11,651 nucleotides of DNA from Porphyromonas sp. GTDB lineage: Bacteria > Bacteroidota > Bacteroidia > Bacteroidales > Porphyromonadaceae. A model generated the notes under the pieces. It was not told the origin of the DNA. It was given only the letters and a program-made list of their open reading frames with translations, and searched no databases. Of this stretch, positions 1 through 5,189 are shown one piece after another. Numbering within the stretch: position 1 is the stretch's first letter; every line of letters starts with the position of its first letter. The stretch spans positions 1 through 11,651 of the forward strand of contig JASBZJ010000038.1 in assembly GCA_029983495.1 (NCBI GenBank), read 5' to 3'. A program made the translations under genes and the position numbers.

Positions 1-194
1 ATTTAAAGTAAACCTCACCCATTTTAGCAAATTGAACTAAATAAGAAGGTTTAGTCTAGCCTTATTTATGGTGAGATTGAGTTCGATTTTCTGATGTTCT
101 TTGTTGTAAATTAGTAGTAATCGGTATCCATTAGTGGCTTTTATTTTTTAGGGTTATCCATAGTACTTTTTTGTGCGAAAAAGCATCATTCGTT

Positions 195-212
195 TTTTAC
201 TCATCAGTAAAA
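195..212. repeat. Inverted repeat TTTTACT-N4-AGTAAAA, copy 1
   Basis: The half sites TTTTACT (195-201) and AGTAAAA (206-212) are perfect reverse complements around CATC. The same 18-base pattern recurs 66 bp downstream with a different four-base centre. Conserved arms with a variable centre are typical of a binding site for a dimeric regulator, but a chance pair of AT-rich hairpins is possible. Confidence 0.5.
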
Positions 213-257
213 TCTAAAGTTTTAGGGTAAACTCGGAAAAGTTATTTAGTTACTTCC

Positions 258-281
258 TTATTTTACTTGTGAGTAAAATAA
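258..281. repeat. Inverted repeat TTATTTTACT-N4-AGTAAAATAA, copy 2
   Basis: This is a perfect 10-bp dyad (258-267 and 272-281) around TGTG. Its core, 261-278, matches copy 1 at 195-212 in all 14 arm positions. It overlaps by two bases a second inverted repeat, AACATTG-N7-CAATGTT at 280-300. There is no T-run after the stem on either strand, so it does not look like an intrinsic terminator; an operator or an RNA structure is more likely. Confidence 0.55.
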
Positions 282-300
282 CATTGCTCCGTACAATGTT
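280..300. repeat. Inverted repeat AACATTG-N7-CAATGTT
   Basis: The 7-bp arms at 280-286 and 294-300 pair perfectly around CTCCGTA. It abuts the dyad at 258-281, and the two stems share bases 280-281, so they could not both form fully in RNA. Role unknown. Confidence 0.4.
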
Positions 301-536
301 GATTATTCTAAGGTGTACCTCTTTTGTTTTATCCCTCATTTTTTTAAGCAATTGTTTGCAACTCTATGTTTGTAAATAACCGTCGAAAGATAAAGCATTC
401 GAGCGTCATTATTTCATATCTATCGAAGTTTTTGCAATGCTTAAGTGCTTGCACAACCTTTCGTTTCTTAATTGCCAAAGAAACTCCCTATTCAATGATG
501 ATAATAGGTAATCCATCCTCCTTAAAATAGTGTTTG

Positions 537-560
537 TTTTGCCAATTACGTTTGGCAAAA
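537..560. repeat. Inverted repeat TTTTGCCAA-N6-TTGGCAAAA in promoter region
   Basis: The 9-bp arms at 537-545 and 552-560 are perfect complements around TTACGT. The repeat ends six bases before the TACCTTTG box at 567-574, so it covers the position where a -33 element would lie. No T-run follows on the plus strand, so an operator is a better guess than a terminator. Confidence 0.5.
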
Positions 561-566
561 TGTTGC

Positions 567-574
567 TACCTTTG
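567..574 (+). promoter_or_regulatory. Putative Bacteroidota -7 promoter box (TACCTTTG)
   Basis: The box fits the Bacteroidota TAnnTTTG consensus and lies 127 bases before the ATG at 702. No -33 TTTG with the usual spacing of about 19-21 bases is seen; the nearest TTTTG ends 25 bases upstream. The flanks, TTGCTACCTTTGTA at 563-576, match the box before sppA at 13 of 14 positions. A direct repeat TGTAGTG (573-579 and 584-590) lies over the expected start of transcription. Confidence 0.45.
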
Positions 575-701
575 TAGTGGAAATGTAGTGTTCATTCGTA
601 AAAGATAAGTTGGTGTAATGTGGAGTCGCATGATTTACTTCGGCTTTTGCTTTAATTAGGTAGCTATGCGAACTAGATGAGGTATCCACGGAAATTGTGT
701 T

Positions 702-2390
702 ATGCAAGAATTTGTTCACTTCTTAAACGAAACTTTTATTTCGCATACAGCGGCACAGGCAATTATTGTGCTGGCCTTTGTTTGTGGCATTGGTTTATTG
801 TTAAGTAAAATACCAATGGGTAACTTTTCCTTAGGAGTTACTTGGGTGTTTTTTACTGGTATCTTGGCCGCTCACTTTGGGCTTTCGATCGACCCTATGA
901 TGAATAGCTTTTGCCAAAGTTTTGGGTTGGTGTTCTTTTTATATGCCTTAGGGGTTCAAGTTGGACCATCGTTTTTCCCCTCGTTAAAGTCGGGCGGAAT
1001 AAAGGAAAACTTGCTTTCGATGGTTGTTATATTGCTTGGTTTAGCCTTATGTGTGATATTTAAGTATACCATAGGTATGCCGATGACCGACCTTATTGGA
1101 GTTCTTTCGGGGGCTGTAACAAACACGCCTATGCTTGCGGCAGCACAAAGTTCGGTTGTTGGAATTATTGGTCATAATGCTGAAATTGAATCGAATATGG
1201 CATTAGCTACTGCTGTTGCATATCCTTTTGGTGTTGTAGGTATGATTGTGGGTATGATGATACTTTCGGTAATGATTAAAGGGAAAAGTACCCCCAAAAA
1301 CAACGACGATAAAGCACATGCTGTTACTTCGTTTACTGAATTTGAGGTAGCTAACCCTGCCGTTTTTGGAAAAACTATTGCCGATGTAGCTAAACGGATT
1401 GATCATCATTTTGTAGTTTCACGAATTTGGCAACAAGGTAAGGTACATATACCCAATTCGAAAACTGAATTACACCAAGGCGACCGTATATTAGTTGCTT
1501 CGCACGATGACTGCTTACCAGCTCTTGAAGTGGTTATTGGTAAACGTGTTGATAAGGATTGGAACAACGAGAATATTGATTGGGATGCTATTGATAATGA
1601 GCTTATATCGAAACGCTTGGTTATAACGAACCGCGAGTTAAATGGAAGAACCCTAGGCGACTTAAAGCTACGTTCGATATATGGAGTGAATGTAACACGC
1701 ATCGATCGCTCGGGAATAGAACTTTTTGCTTCACCTCAATTGCACCTTCAGCTTGGCGACCGTATGAGTATTGTTGGCGATGTTGCTTCGGTTAATGCTT
1801 GTGAGCAACTTATTGGTAACGAAGTTAAAATGCTCGATGCTCCAAATATGTTATCGCTGTTTATTGGGGTTTTTCTAGGGTGTTTATTAGGTAGTGTGCC
1901 ATTTTTGTTGCCAGGTATAAGTATGCCAATAAAATTAGGTTTGGGTGGTGGCCCTATTATAGTAGGTATTTTGGTTGGGGCTTTTGGAGCTCGATTAAAA
2001 ATGACTACCTACATAACCAACAGTGCCAGCCAACTTATACAAAAGCTAGGGCTAATGTTGTTTTTAGCTGCTTTGGGGCTATCGAGTGGTGCTAAGTTTT
2101 TCGAAACATTACTGCATGGCGATGGACTGCTTTGGTTAGGTGTTGGCGCAGTTATTACCGTATTGCCTGTAGTAATTACGGGGTGGATGGCCATGCGGTT
2201 CTTTAAGATGAGGTATAGTAGCACCTGCGGTATGCTTTGTGGTAGCATGGCAAACCCGATGGCTTTGGAATACCTAGTTGGGAAAGTTGATGATGATAGC
2301 CATAACGTAAGCTATGCAACTGTTTATCCCCTAAGTATGTTTGTACGTATTATTACAGCGCAGATAATGATAATTGTTTTTCTGGCGTAA
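702..2390 (+). CDS. AspT/YidE/YbjL-type transporter with two TrkA-C-like domains
   Basis: Integral inner-membrane protein of the aspartate:alanine antiporter-like family. Characterised AspT swaps aspartate for alanine; most relatives have no known substrate, so none is assigned here. The layout is typical: a hydrophobic half (about 17-193), two soluble TrkA-C-like regulatory domains (about 210-285 and 298-375, each ending in a conserved LxxGDRxxxxG/A stretch such as LHQGDRILVA), then a second hydrophobic half (about 382-562). The halves are visibly duplicated: YALGVQVGP (81-89) echoes LAALGLSSG (455-463), GVLSGAVTNTPML (133-145) echoes GMLCGSMANPMAL (510-522), and YPFGVV (174-179) echoes YPLSMF (542-547). 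At 562 residues it has full family length. TrkA-C domains often bind ligands, so cytoplasmic gating is likely, though that is inference. The MarC gene follows after 61 bases, possibly in the same transcript. The putative promoter lies at 567-574. Confidence 0.9.
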   Translation: MQEFVHFLNETFISHTAAQAIIVLAFVCGIGLLLSKIPMGNFSLGVTWVFFTGILAAHFGLSIDPMMNSFCQSFGLVFFLYALGVQVGPSFFPSLKSGGIKENLLSMVVILLGLALCVIFKYTIGMPMTDLIGVLSGAVTNTPMLAAAQSSVVGIIGHNAEIESNMALATAVAYPFGVVGMIVGMMILSVMIKGKSTPKNNDDKAHAVTSFTEFEVANPAVFGKTIADVAKRIDHHFVVSRIWQQGKVHIPNSKTELHQGDRILVASHDDCLPALEVVIGKRVDKDWNNENIDWDAIDNELISKRLVITNRELNGRTLGDLKLRSIYGVNVTRIDRSGIELFASPQLHLQLGDRMSIVGDVASVNACEQLIGNEVKMLDAPNMLSLFIGVFLGCLLGSVPFLLPGISMPIKLGLGGGPIIVGILVGAFGARLKMTTYITNSASQLIQKLGLMLFLAALGLSSGAKFFETLLHGDGLLWLGVGAVITVLPVVITGWMAMRFFKMRYSSTCGMLCGSMANPMALEYLVGKVDDDSHNVSYATVYPLSMFVRIITAQIMIIVFLA

Positions 2391-2451
2391 GTATATACTA
2401 GTACATTATTTTGTAGCCATTTGAAGAGATAATAAAAATCGTATTTGAAAT

Positions 2452-3093
2452 ATGGAACAATTCTTTAGTTCAATTTGGAGTGATATTACTTCGTTTAACA
2501 TTCGTGAGGCATTGTCGTCAACTATGCTTTTATTTGTATCGGTAGATATTATTGGTGCAATACCTATAGTGCTTAGCCTTAAGGATAAGGGCAATAAAAT
2601 TGATGGAAAAAAGGTTTCGTTTTGGACCTTAATAATGCTTCTTGCATTCCTGTTTATTGGTGAATCGATGCTAAACTTTTTTGGTGTAGATATTAATAGC
2701 TTTGCTGTGGCTGGGTCAATAGTTCTTTTTGTTTTAGCTGTTGAAATGCTTTTTGGGATACAAGTTTTTAAGGACGAAGGCGAAGTTGGGGCTAACACCA
2801 ATATTGTACCATTAGTTTTTCCCTTATTTGCGGGTGCTGCATCGTTTACAGCATTACTTACAATGCGATCTTCGGGTATCCCTTATATCGATTTGGTATT
2901 CGCTATTCTTGTGAACGTGCTGGCAATATTCCTTATGCTAAAGTTCGTGGATCCATTAGAACGGTTGTTGGGTAAGGGGGGAATTTTTATTCTTCGAAAG
3001 TTTTTTGGTGTCGTATTACTTGCTTTATCAATAAAGTTTTTCCTCGATAATATGCTGATTATCATAGATCTTTTCCGAATTCGCCATAACTAA
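2452..3093 (+). CDS. MarC-family integral membrane protein
   Basis: A 213-residue polytopic membrane protein of the MarC family (UPF0056), about the usual length of 200-220. The name comes from the E. coli mar locus, but a role in antibiotic resistance was not upheld and the transport function is unknown. Visible family marks are SVDIIGAIPIVLSL near the start (30-43; compare the common D-P-x-G-x-x-P motif, here with I for P), AGSIVLFVLAVEMLFG (87-102) and VPLVFPLFAGAASFTALL (119-136), which matches the conserved PLxxPLxAGxG stretch. Hydrophobic segments run at about 21-43, 55-78, 84-105, 117-137, 147-165 and 181-205, giving six predicted helices. It sits 61 bases after the transporter gene with no clear promoter or terminator between, so the two may be co-transcribed. 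No terminator was seen after it; a separate promoter-like box lies at 3143-3150 for the next gene. Confidence 0.88.
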   Translation: MEQFFSSIWSDITSFNIREALSSTMLLFVSVDIIGAIPIVLSLKDKGNKIDGKKVSFWTLIMLLAFLFIGESMLNFFGVDINSFAVAGSIVLFVLAVEMLFGIQVFKDEGEVGANTNIVPLVFPLFAGAASFTALLTMRSSGIPYIDLVFAILVNVLAIFLMLKFVDPLERLLGKGGIFILRKFFGVVLLALSIKFFLDNMLIIIDLFRIRHN

Positions 3094-3142
3094 GGATAGA
3101 TTTAATGATTTTGCAGATGTGCTAGTTTTCCGTTTTTTACTC

Positions 3143-3150
3143 TATATTTG
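3143..3150 (+). promoter_or_regulatory. Putative -7 promoter box (TATATTTG) for lipoprotein gene
   Basis: TATATTTG followed by C fits TAnnTTTG and lies 41 bases before the ATG at 3192, giving a short leader. No -33 TTTG at standard spacing is visible. The 12 bases just before it (3131-3142, CGTTTTTTACTC) also occur at 191-202, at the first dyad of the left non-coding region. Confidence 0.4.
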
Positions 3151-3191
3151 CGCATAGATAATAAGGTTTAACCACTAATTACGCAGAGAAT

Positions 3192-3602
3192 ATGAAAGGA
3201 AAATCAGTATTAAAACAAGGGATTAAGCTAGCATTTGTGGGTTTTGCTGTAACGGCCTTTGTAGCTTGCCAAGGCGAACCCCAAGAACACGACCTATTTG
3301 TAGGTACTTACCATGGAAAAGTTACTTACAGTAACAACAAAGGTATTAGTAAGAGAAACAATAATGGCAAGGTTACCCTAAGTAAGGTTGGTTCGAACCA
3401 CGACTTTTACTTTTCGGATGATATACCCGCTATCAAGGGTATAAAAATAGAAACGGACAAAGACGATAAGAATACTTTCCACGCTGCAATAAGTACAGAC
3501 GGAACAGGTGCAATTAAAATTGAAGATGGACACCTTACCATAGGGTATACAAAGGCTCTAAAGGAAACTTGGACAGCCGATGCTAAACGCCAAAACGACT
3601 AA
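3192..3602 (+). CDS. Small orphan lipoprotein
   Basis: I do not recognise the family. The protein starts with MKGKSVLKQGIK, a basic n-region, then a hydrophobic core (13-25) and a lipobox ending FVAC, with Cys26 as the likely acylated residue. The mature part of about 111 residues begins CQGEPQEHD, a Gln plus acidic stretch that loosely recalls Bacteroidota surface-export signals; this is suggestive only. The mature domain is hydrophilic, rich in Lys, Asp, Asn and Gly, and shows alternating hydrophobic patterns (VGTYHGKVTY, NGKVTLSKVG, GAIKIEDGHLTIGY) expected of a small beta-barrel or beta-sandwich, perhaps lipocalin-like. Asp at +2 is absent, so retention in the inner membrane by an E. coli-style rule is not indicated. 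It lies 98 bases after marC with its own putative promoter, and 87 bases before the proline dehydrogenase-like gene, with a strong hairpin between them. Confidence 0.75.
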   Translation: MKGKSVLKQGIKLAFVGFAVTAFVACQGEPQEHDLFVGTYHGKVTYSNNKGISKRNNNGKVTLSKVGSNHDFYFSDDIPAIKGIKIETDKDDKNTFHAAISTDGTGAIKIEDGHLTIGYTKALKETWTADAKRQND

Positions 3603-3624
3603 GGCGTACCATTAGGTAAATAAA

Positions 3625-3672
3625 AAGTTCCCCACTAGGCAAACTATCGAGTTGTTGTTGAGTGGGGAACTT
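3625..3672. repeat. 12-bp perfect inverted repeat (intercistronic hairpin or terminator)
   Basis: AAGTTCCCCACT (3625-3636) and AGTGGGGAACTT (3661-3672) are exact reverse complements. The 24-base loop contains a small inner stem AACT-ATCG-AGTT (3642-3653). It starts 22 bases after the lipoprotein stop and ends 17 bases before the next ATG. On the plus strand no good T-run follows, so termination there may be weak. On the minus strand the stem is followed by TTTTATTTACC, which looks more like a terminator, but no minus-strand gene is present nearby. Attenuation, mRNA end protection or control of the downstream start are all possible. Confidence 0.65.
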
Positions 3673-3689
3673 GTAATAATATTTGAAAA

Positions 3690-4925
3690 ATGAAAGAAGT
3701 TGAGAGTTCTTCGGCTCAGGTTAGCGAGCCTCCGCAAGAACAAAATAACTTACCGGAATTAAAGGTAAATGATACCGCTTTTGCTTACGAAGAAGAGACC
3801 AATAGCGACCTTCGTAAAAAAGCACGCCTTTTAGACGTACTTTCGTCAAAAGGAAAATTAAACCTACGCAGAACACTTTATAAAACCTTACGAGGCGTTC
3901 CCCCAATAAACCGACTCCTATCAGAATCGGCATACTTTGATTTCTTCCTTGGCGATGAGAACCTCGATGATAGCTTAACTCAAATGGGCTGGCTTAAGGA
4001 TAGAAATGTTACCGTTATACCTAGTTTAGTGCGAACTGGGGCAAATGGCGAAACTGATATTGTTGAGGCTTATGGCGAAACTTCGCAAAGCTTTCAATTT
4101 GCTGCCGAACATCGCAACCTTATTCCTTTTGTGATGCTTAAAACACGTCTGCTTATTGACGATAAAACTTTTATTAAGTATGCACGAACCCCCGATGCTT
4201 TGAACGAAGATGAGCAAGAAGAGGTTGAACGGTTTCATAGTAGATTTGTTTCGTTGTGCCGGTTGGCCTACGACCTCGATTTACCTGTTGTTATTGAGGT
4301 CGATAATTATTTATGCCAAACTGTTGTAGACGAGTACACCACCGAGGTTATGCTTTTGTTTAATAGGCATAAACCAATAGTATTTGCTGGTATTGATGTA
4401 AACAGAACTGACGTAAAACAGCGTGTTGAGGCTTTGGCAAATTTGGCGGAAACTGAGGATTTTTATGCTGGAATTATGCTGTCGGAAGGCTTGGCAAATG
4501 AAGAGGATCGAAATTATGCCCTTAAAAATGGCTATGGGATGCCCACGAAACCTTTACACGATAAAAAGTTATTGGAGAAACAGTTTGTTGACGTTGCTAA
4601 TTTAGTTTTCGAAAAGATCGAACACCTTGCATTATGTGCTTATACCCATAACAATCGTATTTGTTGTTTGCTAACCGAAGCGATGGCGCAGAAAGGTATT
4701 GAACCCGATGATGAACGTGTATCGTTTGTCCAAAATTATGGGCTTTCGGATGTGCTTACTTTTGCTTTAAGCAGAGGAGGGTACAATGTTTCGAAAGTTT
4801 TCCCTTATGGTAAGTACAGTAACGCTATTTACGAGTTATTTCAGCGATTTCGGTTGAATCGTGTTTATCGCAATTTAGCCAAACTCGAAAAGGAATCAAT
4901 TAAAGCGGAATTGAACCGTCGGTAA
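3690..4925 (+). CDS. Divergent proline dehydrogenase-like protein, possible pseudoenzyme
   Basis: The 411-residue protein lines up along its length with Bacteroidota proline dehydrogenase (PRODH, about 390 residues), an FAD enzyme oxidising proline to pyrroline-5-carboxylate. Matching landmarks are FFLGDENLDDSL (85-96; usual FCGGExxxE), the beta-strand Lys at 151, IEVDNY (202-207; usual IDAEE), CAYTHN (316-321; usual ATHN or GTHN) and GLSDVLTFALSRGGYNVSK (351-369) with PYG (372-374). Key sites differ: by my recalled alignment the FAD-contacting Gln (E. coli PutA Q404) is Asp236, VKLVRGAY has become IMLSEGLA (262-269), which turns Arg431 into Glu266, and the substrate-binding RRxxEN becomes QRFRLN (385-390), keeping one Arg. 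The reading frame is intact, so the protein is probably made; it may be a sensor, a non-catalytic relative or an enzyme with another substrate. The N-terminal 25 residues are low-complexity. Likely cytoplasmic. Confidence 0.75.
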   Translation: MKEVESSSAQVSEPPQEQNNLPELKVNDTAFAYEEETNSDLRKKARLLDVLSSKGKLNLRRTLYKTLRGVPPINRLLSESAYFDFFLGDENLDDSLTQMGWLKDRNVTVIPSLVRTGANGETDIVEAYGETSQSFQFAAEHRNLIPFVMLKTRLLIDDKTFIKYARTPDALNEDEQEEVERFHSRFVSLCRLAYDLDLPVVIEVDNYLCQTVVDEYTTEVMLLFNRHKPIVFAGIDVNRTDVKQRVEALANLAETEDFYAGIMLSEGLANEEDRNYALKNGYGMPTKPLHDKKLLEKQFVDVANLVFEKIEHLALCAYTHNNRICCLLTEAMAQKGIEPDDERVSFVQNYGLSDVLTFALSRGGYNVSKVFPYGKYSNAIYELFQRFRLNRVYRNLAKLEKESIKAELNRR

Positions 4926-5088
4926 CTTGTGTTTTGTTTATTGGTTATATAATAGCATTGTTACTTTTTTTCTTGTTCTTTGTACCTATAGCCCAGTAAT
5001 ACATTTTAGTGCTAACCTTCGTTTAGTTTGGTTGTATTTGAAGCATAGCCTATATAGGCATCGGTAAAGCAAGGGTACATTTTTTTGT

Positions 5089-5096
5089 TACCTTTG
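5089..5096 (+). promoter_or_regulatory. Putative -7 promoter box (TACCTTTG) for the sppA operon
   Basis: The box lies 93 bases before the sppA ATG in a 264-base gap. Its context, TTGTTACCTTTGTA at 5085-5098, matches the box upstream of the AspT-like gene at 13 of 14 positions. No standard -33 TTTG was found. The dyad at 5099-5128 lies right at and after the expected transcription start. Confidence 0.5.
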
Positions 5097-5098
5097 TA

Positions 5099-5128
5099 AG
5101 TGTGGTATAATGGTTTTAACCATACACT
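5099..5128. repeat. Dyad at the expected start of the sppA transcript
   Basis: AGTGT (5099-5103) pairs with ACACT (5124-5128), and ATGGTT (5110-5115) pairs with AACCAT (5118-5123) around TT; the six bases GGTATA on the left arm are unpaired. It begins two bases after the TACCTTTG box, so it could be an operator or a hairpin at the 5' end of the mRNA. Confidence 0.4.
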
Positions 5129-5189
5129 ACAAGGGTACGCACAGTTCCCATTGAATTAGTAGAACATATTTCAAAGATATCTGCGAGTA

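Larger units (their letters stand above)
1..701. other. Long gene-free region upstream of the AspT-like transporter
   Basis: All six frames are closed by stops and no tRNA, rRNA or known riboswitch fold was recognised. Stops on both strands within the first 60 bases argue against a gene running off the left edge; at most about a dozen C-terminal codons of a plus-strand gene could end at 40. The region is rich in inverted repeats: ACTAAA/TTTAGT (36-41/50-55), TTTTACT-N4-AGTAAAA (195-212), a 10-bp perfect dyad (258-281), AACATTG/CAATGTT (280-286/294-300), a bulged stem around 434-452, and TTTTGCCAA/TTGGCAAAA (537-545/552-560). A TACCTTTG box at 567-574 is the best promoter candidate for the downstream gene. 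A second weaker match, TATGTTTG at 365-372, may be chance. The density of dyads suggests regulatory DNA or a structured leader, but no function is proven. Confidence 0.6.

Noticed and set aside
14..75. Long imperfect hairpin from CTCACC (14-19) to GGTGAG (70-75) with AAATAAG/CTTATTT inside
   Set aside because: The arms are separated by a 19-base one-sided internal loop and compete with ACTAAA/TTTAGT; I cannot separate it from chance, although it could be the terminator of a gene left of the window.
365..372. TATGTTTG as a promoter -7 box
   Set aside because: It fits TAnnTTTG but has no upstream element and no gene at a useful distance; such matches are expected by chance in AT-rich DNA.
1406..1702. 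98-codon open frame on the minus strand
   Set aside because: It is antisense to the soluble domains of the AspT-like transporter and shows no protein-like motifs.
2406..2801. 131-codon open frame on the minus strand
   Set aside because: It is antisense to the MarC gene, has low-complexity composition and no recognisable domain.
3389..3399. GGTTCGAACC, resembling a tRNA T-arm
   Set aside because: It lies in frame inside the lipoprotein gene and no acceptor, D or anticodon stem surrounds it.
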